From Candidatus Dactylopiibacterium carminicum (lineage in GTDB: Bacteria > Pseudomonadota > Gammaproteobacteria > Burkholderiales > Rhodocyclaceae), in contig NZ_MDUX01000008.1 in NCBI RefSeq assembly GCF_014736495.1, positions 23,352-87,351 of the forward strand: DNA of 64,000 nt. The letters run 5' to 3'. Below are positions 8,271-16,209 of this stretch, in pieces (position 1 is the stretch's first letter; every line of letters begins with the position of its first letter). The notes under the pieces are model-generated. The model searched no databases. It worked only from the letters and a program-made list of their open reading frames with translations, and was not told the origin of the DNA. The translations under genes and the position numbers were made by a program.

Positions 8271-8636
8271 TCAGGCCGGATAGCGATAGCAATGTACTTC
8301 CGGCTGCAGGCGCCGATAGGATGCCCCAGGGTAGTAGCCGTGCTGTTGCCGGAAATCGGAAACCCAGGCGAGGCCATTGAACATGGCCATATGACCATGA
8401 GGATGTCCCGGAATGGGCTGAATGATGACTACATCCCCGGCTTTTGGCAGGATGACGTGTTGCTGTATGAAGCCGGCGGCAACAAGGCTTAGTCCGTAGT
8501 CCTTGGCAGACAGACGTCGTTGCAGCCTAAGCCCGCCGGCTTCGATGGCTTTCCGGACAAATTCCGCACATCTTCCCAGGCTGTGGGGGCTGGCATTCGA
8601 GTCAAGATGGCTGATGGCTTTTTCCTTGTCCCACAT
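8271..8636 (-). CDS. CHAP/NlpC-P60-like peptidoglycan amidase, candidate type VI effector
   Basis: A 121-residue protein without a signal peptide. It has a papain-like layout: Cys23 in LGRCAEFVRKAIEAGG, His82 in GHPHGHMAMFNG and Asp94 in WVSDFRQ. These are the expected catalytic positions of CHAP/Tae-type amidases, which cut the peptide stems of peptidoglycan. It is immediately followed by a secreted DUF3828-like gene, the expected immunity partner. No other type VI genes occur in the window, so this is an orphan pair. The ATG at 8636 has a GGGAAG site upstream; an in-frame TTG at 8663 is possible but weaker. Confidence 0.75.
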   Translation of the reverse strand: MWDKEKAISHLDSNASPHSLGRCAEFVRKAIEAGGLRLQRRLSAKDYGLSLVAAGFIQQHVILPKAGDVVIIQPIPGHPHGHMAMFNGLAWVSDFRQQHGYYPGASYRRLQPEVHCYRYPA

Positions 8637-8769
8637 GGATTCTTCCCGAAGTTGTTTTGCCAAGCCTGTTTTTTCTCTTCACTTATGGCAAGTTGTGTAT
8701 GACAAGGGGTTTGCGCGGAGGGCTGGCTGGCAGCATTCCTGTCGTAAGTCCCTTGTGCCGACGAGACAA

Positions 8770-10023
8770 TCAGCGGTGCTCTGACTGGATGCCGAACAAT
8801 GCCTCGCAGACCTTGCCGGCCTTGGCTACGGCGGCTTCCGGCACAAAGATGAAGAATCGCCACAGGCCGGCGTAGCGATCCTGCAGTGCCTGGATTTCGC
8901 CGTGCGCTTCGTCGTCCGGGTGGTTCAGGTGCATGAGTCCGCGGCTGTTCTCGATGGGCACGGCGGCTTCCTTCATCACCGTGAGGGCCGGGCAGTAGAG
9001 CACCACGTCCTCGAACGGCAATCCGAGTGCATGGGCGATCTCGCGTTCGGCGGCGGCGCGGTTGCTGCGCGAGGCGTGATGGCGCGCGACCCATTCCGTC
9101 CGCAGCGTTGCGGGAACGCTGCGCGAGGAAACGACGTAGGCGCGCTTGAGCAGCGCGCGCCGTTGCACGCGTTGCGCCAGTGCTTCGGCCTGCGGCAGGC
9201 CGCAGGTCTGCAGGCGTTCCAGCAGCGTCCAGTCGTTGAGCGAGAGAAAGTCTTCCTCGCGCAGCAGGCCGTGATCCAGCGCGAGTTCCACCGCCTTGGA
9301 GATCATCGCGCCAGCAACGACCTTGGTGTGGTGGTAATAGACGCGTTCGGTGAGGAAATAGCGCAGGCGCAGCACGCGGATGATTTCCGAGCGCGCGTCC
9401 GGCCGATCCATGCCGTGCTTGACCAGGCGTATGACGAGGCGATCGTCGTGCACCGCGAAGGCGCGGAAGATGCGATCGTCGTAATCGTGCGAGAGGCCGG
9501 CAAAGAAGCTGTCGCGGCGCAGATAGTCGAGCAGGTCGGCATCGATGGCGCCGGAGACGATGTCCCGCATCCAGTGTGGAGACGTCAGCGGCGCGGCATC
9601 GAGCAGGCCTGCGACGGTTTCTTTCAGCCCCTGCGCTGCCAGCGCGTGGCCGAGTTCGCCCGCGAGGATGCGGGACAGGCGTGAGCCCTTGTCGTGGCGA
9701 GGAAACAGGCGCCGCTCGTCCTCCAGCGTGTGGCCGAAGGGAATGTGTGTCACGTCGTGCAGCAGCGCTGCCGCGCCGATGGCGGCTTCTTCCTCCGCCG
9801 AGATCGGCTGACCCGCGCGACGCAAGCCTTCGACGATGCGGTGTGCCACGGCGCACACGCCGATCGAATGATCGAAACGCGTGTGCAGCGCGCCGGGATA
9901 TACCAGATAGGCCGTGCCGAGCTGTTTGATGCCGCGCAGGCGCTGCATCACGGGCAGGTCGAGCAGGGTGGTTTCCAGCGGGCTCAGTTCGATGTCGCCG
10001 TGGATGGGGTCGCGCAGGAGCAT
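8770..10023 (-). CDS. HD-domain phosphohydrolase (COG1078/dNTPase-like)
   Basis: A 417-residue HD-superfamily hydrolase. It opens LLRDPIHGDIELSPLE and has the metal-binding set expected of the family: HTRFDHSIGV at residues 47-56 with His52, and LLHDVTHIPFGHTLED with the His89-Asp90 doublet. A later Asp is in GAIDADLLDYLRRD. The family includes dNTP triphosphohydrolases related to SAMHD1; the substrate here is unknown. ATG 10023 is preferred because AGGTGA lies 8 nt upstream; a GTG at 10035 is in frame. It stands alone between the amidase pair and the DUF559 cassette. Confidence 0.85.
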   Translation of the reverse strand: MLLRDPIHGDIELSPLETTLLDLPVMQRLRGIKQLGTAYLVYPGALHTRFDHSIGVCAVAHRIVEGLRRAGQPISAEEEAAIGAAALLHDVTHIPFGHTLEDERRLFPRHDKGSRLSRILAGELGHALAAQGLKETVAGLLDAAPLTSPHWMRDIVSGAIDADLLDYLRRDSFFAGLSHDYDDRIFRAFAVHDDRLVIRLVKHGMDRPDARSEIIRVLRLRYFLTERVYYHHTKVVAGAMISKAVELALDHGLLREEDFLSLNDWTLLERLQTCGLPQAEALAQRVQRRALLKRAYVVSSRSVPATLRTEWVARHHASRSNRAAAEREIAHALGLPFEDVVLYCPALTVMKEAAVPIENSRGLMHLNHPDDEAHGEIQALQDRYAGLWRFFIFVPEAAVAKAGKVCEALFGIQSEHR

Positions 10024-10077
10024 GGTGTGCGTCACCTTTTTATTCAGAGGCTGATTGTCGGGGTTTTCATAGGGGCG

Positions 10078-10180
10078 CCCTCTCCCCCGGCCCCTCTCCC
10101 CTGAAGGGAGAGGGGAGCCAGAAGCCGAGAGAGGGTCTGAAAGCCCCTCCCCCGTTCGGGGGGAGGGGTTGGGGAGAGGG
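10078..10180. repeat. CCCTCTCCC-type palindromic repeat unit, left flank of the DUF559 gene
   Basis: Two strong hairpins in tandem: CCCCTCTCCCCTGAAGGGAG with its continuation AGGGG, then CCCCTCCCCCGTTCGGGGGG and its continuation. The outer ends CCCTCTCCC and GGGAGAGGG are inverted. The first 40 bp recur in the same orientation at 10599. Related units lie at 15331-15681, inside ureC and between cusB and cusA. Confidence 0.85.
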
Positions 10181-10188
10181 CATCTCTG

Positions 10189-10548
10189 TCATCCTTTTCC
10201 TTCGACGCGTTCGTGCAGGAGTGCCCAGAGCCGCTCCAGCACCGCTTCACGCTGTTGCACCCATTCGTGGTTCCAGACCCGGAATACGCGGTAGCCCTCG
10301 GCCTGCAGCCAGGCGTCGCGGCGGGCGTCATAGGCGTGGGCTTCCGTATGCTGGCCGCCGTCCAGCTCCACGATGAGCCGGGCGTGCAGGCAGGTGAAGT
10401 CCGCGATGTAGGGGCCGATCACTTGCTGGCGACGGAACTTGAAGCCGGCAAAACGATGCGCCCGGATCGCCTGCCAGAAGCTCTGCTCGAAGGGCGTGGC
10501 CGTTGCGCGCAGCGTGCGGGCGCGATCGCGCATGGATTCGTCGATCAT
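10189..10548 (-). CDS. DUF559 PD-(D/E)XK-type endonuclease-like protein
   Basis: A 119-residue DUF559 protein, related to very-short-patch-repair nucleases. It has the core GPYIADFTCLHARLIVELDG with QH after it, where the Asp and Glu are the likely metal ligands, and the basic stretch HRFAGFKFRRQQ before it. The tail GYRVFRVWNHEWVQQREAVL is typical. The substrate is unknown. The ATG at 10548 has AAAGGAG about 10 nt upstream; the frame is open further but runs into a repeat. The gene sits between two directly repeated palindromic units, which suggests that it moved as a cassette. Confidence 0.88.
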   Translation of the reverse strand: MIDESMRDRARTLRATATPFEQSFWQAIRAHRFAGFKFRRQQVIGPYIADFTCLHARLIVELDGGQHTEAHAYDARRDAWLQAEGYRVFRVWNHEWVQQREAVLERLWALLHERVEGKG

Positions 10549-10598
10549 CCGGTGATGCTCCTTTGTTGTGATGCAAGGTTTGTGGGCTGGGAAAGACA

Positions 10599-10673
10599 CC
10601 CTCTCCCCCGGCCCCTCTCCCCTGAAGGGAGAGGGGAGTCCAAAGCCCCCCGTCCGGGGGGAGGGGGAGAGGG
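10599..10673. repeat. CCCTCTCCC-type palindromic repeat unit, right flank of the DUF559 gene
   Basis: This starts with the same roughly 40 bp as 10078 (CCCTCTCCCCCGGCCCCTCT and on to GAGAGGGGAG) in the same orientation. It ends with a second hairpin of the CCCCCCGTCCGGGGGG kind and a closing GGAGAGGG. It lies between the DUF559 start and the metR stop. Confidence 0.85.
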
Positions 10674-10683
10674 CTGGAGTCAC

Positions 10684-11580
10684 TCAGAGGATGCGATGCG
10701 CGCGTGCCAGTTCGACGAAGGCGTGCACGTAGTCGATGTCGGCGTCCGCTTCGCGGATGCCCAGGAAGATCTGCTTGGGAACGCCTTGCTGGCCCAGGCG
10801 CACGGCGGCGATGTCCAGCTTCTGCGCGTACTCTTCCACCAGCCAGCGGGGCAGTGCGGCCACGCCACGGCCGCTGGCGACCATCTGCAGCATGATGTCG
10901 GTGGTCTCGATCGGTTTGTGGCGCTTCGGTGCGATGCCGGCGGGGGTGAGGAACTGGGTGTAGATGTCCAGCCGGTCGATGGCGACCGGATAGGTGATCA
11001 GGACTTCGCCGGAGAGCTGCCGGGGCTCGGCCCAGGGCGCGTCGCGCAAGGGGTGTTGCGGCCCCACTACCAGCACCTGTTCGTAATCGAACACCGGCTC
11101 GAAATGCAGGCCGCTGCGATACAGGGGATCGGGCGTCACCAGCATGTCGATCTCGTAGCCGAACAGCGCGCCGATGCCGCCGAACTGGAATTTCTGCTTC
11201 ACGTCCACATCCACGTCCAGCCACGCGGCGAGATAGGGCGAGACGATCTTCAGCAGCCACTGGTAACACGGATGGCATTCCATGCCGATGCGCAGCGTGC
11301 CGCGCTCGCCCTGGGCGAACTGCTGGATGCGCTCTTCGGCCAGCGCAAGCTGCGGCAGGAGGCGGTTGGCCACCGCGAGCAGGTATTCGCCGGCCTGCGT
11401 GGGGCGCAGGCTGCGCCCCTCCCGATACCAGACGGGTACGCCGAGCTGATCCTCGAGCTTGCGCACCGCGTGGCTCAGCGCGGATTGCGTGAGATGCAGC
11501 GTTTCAGCCGCTGCGGTGAGCGAGCCCTGTCGGTCGACCTCCCGCATGATGGCCAGGTGGATGCGTTCAAGGATTGGCAT
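10684..11580 (-). CDS. metR: LysR-family regulator of methionine synthesis
   Basis: A 298-residue LysR regulator with a helix-turn-helix at the N-terminus (GSLTAAAETLHLTQSALSHA) and an effector domain containing GTLRIGMECHPCYQWL. The ECHPCYQWL stretch is characteristic of MetR, which senses homocysteine. It is divergent from metE, 112 bp away, and a TGAA-N5-TTCA box lies between them. The start at 11580 (MPILERIHL) matches the family; an earlier in-frame ATG at 11610 would overlap that box. It should activate metE, and perhaps the adjacent glyA, as MetR does in enterobacteria. Confidence 0.92.
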   Translation of the reverse strand: MPILERIHLAIMREVDRQGSLTAAAETLHLTQSALSHAVRKLEDQLGVPVWYREGRSLRPTQAGEYLLAVANRLLPQLALAEERIQQFAQGERGTLRIGMECHPCYQWLLKIVSPYLAAWLDVDVDVKQKFQFGGIGALFGYEIDMLVTPDPLYRSGLHFEPVFDYEQVLVVGPQHPLRDAPWAEPRQLSGEVLITYPVAIDRLDIYTQFLTPAGIAPKRHKPIETTDIMLQMVASGRGVAALPRWLVEEYAQKLDIAAVRLGQQGVPKQIFLGIREADADIDYVHAFVELARAHRIL

Positions 11581-11596
11581 GAGAACATGTTTTGTG

Positions 11597-11609
11597 TGAA
11601 TGAATTTCA
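11597..11609. promoter_or_regulatory. MetR box between metR and metE
   Basis: TGAATGAATTTCA is an exact match to the MetR consensus TGAA-N2-(A/T)-N2-TTCA. It lies 84 bp before the metE ATG and 17 bp before the metR ATG, which suits activation of metE together with autoregulation of metR. Confidence 0.75.
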
Positions 11610-11692
11610 TTGAATCATAAGATAAAACTATTTTTATTCATGAATCGATGATTTTACGATCCTGCCATTCCCCACCACATCTGGCAACGATC

Positions 11693-13987
11693 ATGGCAAT
11701 CACACACAACCTGGGTTTCCCCCGCATCGGCGCGAAACGGGAACTGAAGTTCGCGCTGGAGTCGTACTGGAAAGGGCAGTCTTCGCGTGAGGCACTGCAG
11801 GCGCTGGGCGCTGCACTGCGTCAGCGGCACTGGCAGGATCAGGCCGCGCTGGATCTCGCGCCGGTCGGCGACTTCGCGTTCTACGATCAGGTGCTGGACA
11901 TGAGTTTCACGCTGGGCAACCTGCCCGAGCGCGTGCAGGGTTTTCACGGCGATGCGCTGGACAACTATTTCCGCGTCGCCCGGGGGCGCTCCGCGCAGTC
12001 CGCCGAGGTGCACGCGGATTGCTGCGGTGGCGTCGCGGCGGGCGAGATGACCAAGTGGTTCGACACCAACTACCACTACATCGTCCCCGAATTCACCGCC
12101 GCCACCGGGTTCAGTCTGGATGCCTCGCGCCTGCTGGCGCAACTGGCCGAAGCGCGCGCCACGGGCGTGAAGGCCAAGCCGGTGATCATCGGCCCGGTGA
12201 CCTATCTGGCGCTGGGCAAGGCCAAGGATGGCTCCGACAAGCTGGCATTGCTGCCCCGCCTGCTGCCGGCCTATGCGGCCCTGTTGAACGCGCTGGCCGA
12301 CCAGGGCGTGGAGTGGGTGCAGATCGACGAGCCCATTCTGGTCACCGAGCTGGACGCCGACTGGAAGCATGCCTTCAGCACGGCCTACCATCAGCTCAAG
12401 AGTTGCCGCGTGAAGCTGCTGCTCGCCACCTACTTCGGCCAGTTGCGCGAGAACCTGGAATGGGCCGTGAAGTTGCCCACGGCCGGCTTCCATCTGGATG
12501 CCGTGAATGCGCAGGATGAAGTGCTGCCCGCGCTGAACCATCTGGCCAGCCACAAGGTGCTGTCGCTGGGCGTGATCAACGGCCGCAACATCTGGAAGAC
12601 CGATCTGGACGCCGTGCTGAGCTGGCTGCAGCCCGTGGCCGAGCGGCTGGGCGAACGCCTGTGGGTCGCGCCTTCCTGCTCGCTGCTGCACGTGCCGGTG
12701 GATCTGGCGAGCGAAGAGCGGCTGGATGGCGAGATCAGATCCTGGCTGGCGTTCGCCCGGCAGAAACTGGATGAGCTGACGGTGCTCGCCACCGCCTTGA
12801 ATCAGGGGCGCGAAGCCGTGGCGGCCGAGCTGGAGGCCAACCGGGCAGCCTGCGCCTCGCGCCGCGACTCGCCCCGGGTGCACAACCCGGCAGTGAAGGC
12901 CGCACTGGCGGGAATCGACGCGCGGCTTGGCCAGCGCAAGCGCCCCTATGCCGAGCGCGCCGCCAGGCAGGCCGCGTTGCTGAAGCTGCCGCAGTTTCCG
13001 ACCACCACCATCGGCTCCTTCCCGCAGACGGCCGAGATCCGCCAGGCGCGCAGCCAGTTCAAGGCCGGCGAGATCGACGAGGCGGGCTACAGGGCAGCCA
13101 TGCAGGCGGAAATTGCCCGCAGCGTGCGCGAGCAGGAAGCGCTGGGGTTGGACGTCCTCGTGCATGGCGAGGCCGAGCGCAACGACATGGTCGAGTATTT
13201 CGGCGAGCAGCTCGAAGGCTACGCCTTCAGCCAGTTCGGCTGGGTGCAGGCCTACGGTTCGCGCTGCGTGAAGCCGCCCATCCTGTTCGGTGACATCAGC
13301 CGCCCGCGCGCGATGACGGTCGAATGGATCCGGTACGCACAGTCGCTCACGAGCAAGCCGATGAAGGGCATGCTCACCGGCCCGGTCACGATCCTCAACT
13401 GGTCCTTCGTGCGCGACGATCAGCCGCGCTACTTCACCTGCTACCAGCTCGCCCTGGCCTTGCGCGAGGAAGTGCTGGACCTCGAGCGCGCCGGCGTGCG
13501 GGTGATCCAGATCGACGAGGCTGCGCTGCGTGAAGGCCTGCCGTTGCGCCGTACGCAATGGCCGACCTATCTGGAGTGGGCGGTGGAATCCTTCCGCATC
13601 ACCGCCAACGGCGTGGCCGACGAAACGCAGATCCACACCCACATGTGCTACTCGGAGTTCAACGACATCATCGCCTCGATCGCTGACATGGATGCCGATG
13701 TGATCACCATCGAAACCTCGCGTTCTGACATGGAGCTGCTCGACGCCTTCGAGCACTTCAACTATCCGAACGAGATCGGCCCGGGCGTGTATGACATCCA
13801 CTCGCCCAACATCCCGAGCGAGGCGCACATCGTGCAGCTCATGCAGAAGGCCGCCGAGCGCATTCCGGCCGGGCGTCTGTGGGTGAATCCCGACTGCGGC
13901 CTGAAGACGCGGCAATGGAGCGAAGTGATTCCAGCGTTGACCCACATGGTGGCCGCGGCGAAGACCCTGCGCGCCACGCTCGCCTGA
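11693..13987 (+). CDS. metE: Cobalamin-independent methionine synthase
   Basis: A 764-residue enzyme that transfers a methyl group from methyltetrahydrofolate polyglutamate to homocysteine. The N-terminal domain starts [20 protein letters not shown]. The catalytic C-terminal barrel contains [15 protein letters not shown], then [20 protein letters not shown] and the zinc site: His and Cys in [12 protein letters not shown] near residue 650, and Cys in [10 protein letters not shown] near 734. The start at 11693 matches family N-termini. The frame is open from 11648, but the extra residues are not family-like. The gene is divergent from metR and 66 bp upstream of glyA. Confidence 0.97.
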   Translation: MAITHNLGFPRIGAKRELKFALESYWKGQSSREALQALGAALRQRHWQDQAALDLAPVGDFAFYDQVLDMSFTLGNLPERVQGFHGDALDNYFRVARGRSAQSAEVHADCCGGVAAGEMTKWFDTNYHYIVPEFTAATGFSLDASRLLAQLAEARATGVKAKPVIIGPVTYLALGKAKDGSDKLALLPRLLPAYAALLNALADQGVEWVQIDEPILVTELDADWKHAFSTAYHQLKSCRVKLLLATYFGQLRENLEWAVKLPTAGFHLDAVNAQDEVLPALNHLASHKVLSLGVINGRNIWKTDLDAVLSWLQPVAERLGERLWVAPSCSLLHVPVDLASEERLDGEIRSWLAFARQKLDELTVLATALNQGREAVAAELEANRAACASRRDSPRVHNPAVKAALAGIDARLGQRKRPYAERAARQAALLKLPQFPTTTIGSFPQTAEIRQARSQFKAGEIDEAGYRAAMQAEIARSVREQEALGLDVLVHGEAERNDMVEYFGEQLEGYAFSQFGWVQAYGSRCVKPPILFGDISRPRAMTVEWIRYAQSLTSKPMKGMLTGPVTILNWSFVRDDQPRYFTCYQLALALREEVLDLERAGVRVIQIDEAALREGLPLRRTQWPTYLEWAVESFRITANGVADETQIHTHMCYSEFNDIIASIADMDADVITIETSRSDMELLDAFEHFNYPNEIGPGVYDIHSPNIPSEAHIVQLMQKAAERIPAGRLWVNPDCGLKTRQWSEVIPALTHMVAAAKTLRATLA

Positions 13988-14053
13988 CTCTGCGCCATTT
14001 CCCGTTCCACCCGTCCCGGCCTTGTGCCGGGGCATCCGTTCGAGAGGTTCCCG

Positions 14054-15301
14054 ATGTTTGAACGCAACCGCCACACCGTCGAGCAGATCGATCCCGAGAT
14101 CTTCGCCGCCATCCGGCAGGAGGATCGGCGCCAGGAAGAGCATATCGAGCTGATCGCCTCCGAGAACTACACCTCGCCGGCCGTGATGGCCGTGCAGGGC
14201 TCGCAGCTCACCAACAAGTACGCCGAAGGCTACCCCGGCAAGCGCTATTACGGCGGCTGCGAGCATGTCGACGTCGTCGAGCAACTGGCCATCGACCGCG
14301 TGAAGGAACTCTTCGGCGCCGAGGCCGCCAACGTGCAGCCCAACTCCGGCTCGCAGGCCAACCAGGGCGTGTTCTTCGCCACGCTCGAACCGGGCGACAC
14401 CATCATGGGCATGAACCTCGCCGAAGGCGGCCACCTCACACACGGCATAGCGCTCAACATGAGCGGCAAATGGTTCAAGGTGGTGAGCTACGGCCTCGAC
14501 GCGCAGGAAGATATCGATTACGCCGCGCTCGAAGCGAAGGCGCGCGAACACCGGCCGAAGCTCATCATCGCCGGCGCCTCGGCCTTCGCCCTGCGCATCG
14601 ACTTTGAACGCATCGCGCGTCTGGCGAAGGAGATCGGCGCGTACTTCATGGTCGACATGGCGCATTACGCCGGCCTCATTGCGGCGGGCGTCTATCCCAA
14701 TCCGGTGCCGCACGCCGACTTCGTCACCACCACCACGCACAAGAGCCTGCGCGGTCCGCGCGGTGGCGTGATCCTCATGAAGGCCGAGCACGAGAAGGCC
14801 ATCAACTCGGCGATCTTTCCCGGCATCCAGGGCGGCCCGTTAATGCACGTGATTGCCGGCAAGGCCGTGGCCTTCAAGGAGGCGATGACGCCCGATTTCC
14901 GGCGCTATCAGCAGCAAGTGGTGAAGAATGCCGCCGCGCTGGCGGAAACGCTGATCGCACGTGGCCTGCGTATCGTCTCCGGCCGTACGGAAAGCCACGT
15001 CATGCTGGTCGACCTGCGTCCCAAAGGCCTCACCGGCAAGGAGGCGGAACGCCTGCTGGGCCTCGCGCACATCACGGTCAACAAGAACGCCATCCCGAAC
15101 GATCCCGAAAAGCCCTTCGTGACCGCCGGCATCCGCCTTGGCACGCCCGCCATGACGACACGCGGCTTTGGCGAAGAAGAAGCCCGCGCGGTTGGCCACC
15201 TGATCGCGGACGTGCTGGATAATCCTGCCGACGAAGGCCGCATTGCCGAAGTTCGCGCCCGCGTGCAGGTGCTCACCCGGCGTTTTCCGGTCTATCTTTG
15301 A
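14054..15301 (+). CDS. glyA: Serine hydroxymethyltransferase
   Basis: A 415-residue pyridoxal-phosphate enzyme that converts serine and tetrahydrofolate to glycine and methylenetetrahydrofolate. It has [19 protein letters not shown] and the [16 protein letters not shown] loop. The cofactor lysine is in [14 protein letters not shown] near residue 230, with [16 protein letters not shown] before it. The start at 14054 ([11 protein letters not shown]) matches the family. It follows metE and supplies the one-carbon units that metE consumes. A small GC-rich hairpin (CCCGGCCTTGTGCCGGGGC) lies in the 66-bp gap. Confidence 0.97.
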   Translation: MFERNRHTVEQIDPEIFAAIRQEDRRQEEHIELIASENYTSPAVMAVQGSQLTNKYAEGYPGKRYYGGCEHVDVVEQLAIDRVKELFGAEAANVQPNSGSQANQGVFFATLEPGDTIMGMNLAEGGHLTHGIALNMSGKWFKVVSYGLDAQEDIDYAALEAKAREHRPKLIIAGASAFALRIDFERIARLAKEIGAYFMVDMAHYAGLIAAGVYPNPVPHADFVTTTTHKSLRGPRGGVILMKAEHEKAINSAIFPGIQGGPLMHVIAGKAVAFKEAMTPDFRRYQQQVVKNAAALAETLIARGLRIVSGRTESHVMLVDLRPKGLTGKEAERLLGLAHITVNKNAIPNDPEKPFVTAGIRLGTPAMTTRGFGEEEARAVGHLIADVLDNPADEGRIAEVRARVQVLTRRFPVYL

Positions 15302-15330
15302 GTGCTTGGCAGTGATGATTGGGGCCTTTT

Positions 15331-15471
15331 GCCCTCTCCCCTTGAGGGAGAGGGTGGCCCGCAGGGCCGGGAGAGGGGGTCGTTCAATCCGTGCTCTTTT
15401 TGGTCGATCGGGGCTGTACCGTCACCCTCATCCGGCCCGAAGGCCACCTTCTCCCCTCAAGGGAGAAGGAA
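15331..15471. repeat. CCCTCTCCC-type repeat, copy 1 of 2 downstream of glyA
   Basis: A composite unit. It begins with the hairpin CCCTCTCCCCTTGAGGGAGA and then has GGTGGCCCGCAGGGCCGGGA, a non-palindromic middle, and a second hairpin TTCTCCCCTCAAGGGAGAAG. A related unit follows at 15539. The 428-bp gap between glyA and folB (15302-15729) is made almost entirely of these two units, and no gene is seen in it. Confidence 0.85.
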
Positions 15472-15538
15472 TGGTTGCGGCGTGCTTGCTAGACTCCTCG
15501 GGGGCCGGAGCCATTTCCGGTCGCGATACCTGCCTTTT

Positions 15539-15681
15539 CCCTCTCCCCCTGAGGGAGAGGGTGGCCCGCAGGGCCGGGAGAGGGGGTTGTGCAATCCGTG
15601 CGCTTCTTTGTTGATCGGGCCTGTATCGTCGTCACCCTCGTCCGGTCTGGCGGCCGCCTTCTCTTCACAAGGGCGAAGGAA
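15539..15681. repeat. CCCTCTCCC-type repeat, copy 2 of 2 upstream of folB
   Basis: Same order and orientation as copy 1: CCCTCTCCCCCTGAGGGAGA, then GGTGGCCCGCAGGGCCGGGA, a middle, and a decayed second hairpin (TTCTCTTCACAAGGGCGAAG). The first halves are almost identical; the second halves have diverged. About 70 unrelated bp separate the copies. Confidence 0.82.
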
Positions 15682-15729
15682 CTGCCGTGATCGGCAGGGC
15701 CTTGCATCTTTTATCTGGGAGCATCCGAT

Positions 15730-16104
15730 TTGGAATTCCTCAATCGGCGGATCCATATCCGCGAATTCAGTCTGCCCGTTTCCATCGGCTTCTACGAAGC
15801 GGAAAAGCTGCGCCCCCAGCGCGTGCTGATCGATGTCGATCTGCTCCTCGCGCCTTTGCGCGGAGCGATGCCCGACGATGTGCGCGCCACCGTGAACTAC
15901 GATCTGATCCATCAGGCGATTCCGCCGCTGGTCGCCGGCCGCCACTTCGACCTGCAGGAAACCCTGTGTCACGAGATCCTGAGCCTGTGCGCCGGCCTGA
16001 AGGGCGTCACGGGCGCGCGCGTCTGGGTGCGCAAGCCCGATATCTATGCGGACTGCGAGAGCGCGGGCTATTCGGCAGAGATCGTCGTGCCGGATGCTGT
16101 CTAG
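15730..16104 (+). CDS. folB: Dihydroneopterin aldolase
   Basis: A 124-residue FolB family enzyme that converts dihydroneopterin to 6-hydroxymethyl-dihydropterin and glycolaldehyde in folate synthesis. It has IHIREFSLPVSIGFYEAEKL at the N-terminus and the Lys of RVWVRKPDIYADCESAGY near residue 100. The size is normal. The start is inferred to be the TTG at 15730, with TCTGGGAGC about 9 nt upstream, because no ATG gives the right N-terminus. It fits the local folate/one-carbon theme (metE, glyA). Confidence 0.88.
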   Translation: MEFLNRRIHIREFSLPVSIGFYEAEKLRPQRVLIDVDLLLAPLRGAMPDDVRATVNYDLIHQAIPPLVAGRHFDLQETLCHEILSLCAGLKGVTGARVWVRKPDIYADCESAGYSAEIVVPDAV

Positions 16105-16139
16105 CCATCTTGTCCTTCCCCCTGCATGGCAGGGGCGCG

Positions 16140-16155
16140 TACGCAGTTTGACGTA
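16140..16155. promoter_or_regulatory. TACGCA-N3-TGACGTA motif upstream of the permease-kinase gene
   Basis: TACGCAGTTTGACGTA is an imperfect dyad (TACG against CGTA) 54 bp before the kinase ATG. The same motif, identical at 14 of 16 positions, is found upstream of urtA at 26015-26030. It is a candidate site for the LuxR-type response regulator encoded at 19637-20578. The binding protein is inferred. Confidence 0.6.
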
Positions 16156-16209
16156 TCCGGGGCCGGAACGCTTGCGCCCGCAGGCACTAGCCCTGCATGC
16201 TCCGCGCGC

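Noticed and set aside
11611..11692. A riboswitch in the metE leader.
   Set aside because: The gap is too short, and no cobalamin or SAM riboswitch core could be seen. MetR control explains the site.
11654..14791. A 1045-codon open frame on the minus strand under metE and glyA.
   Set aside because: It is antisense to two clear enzymes and its composition is His/Gln/Arg-rich, typical of a shadow frame.
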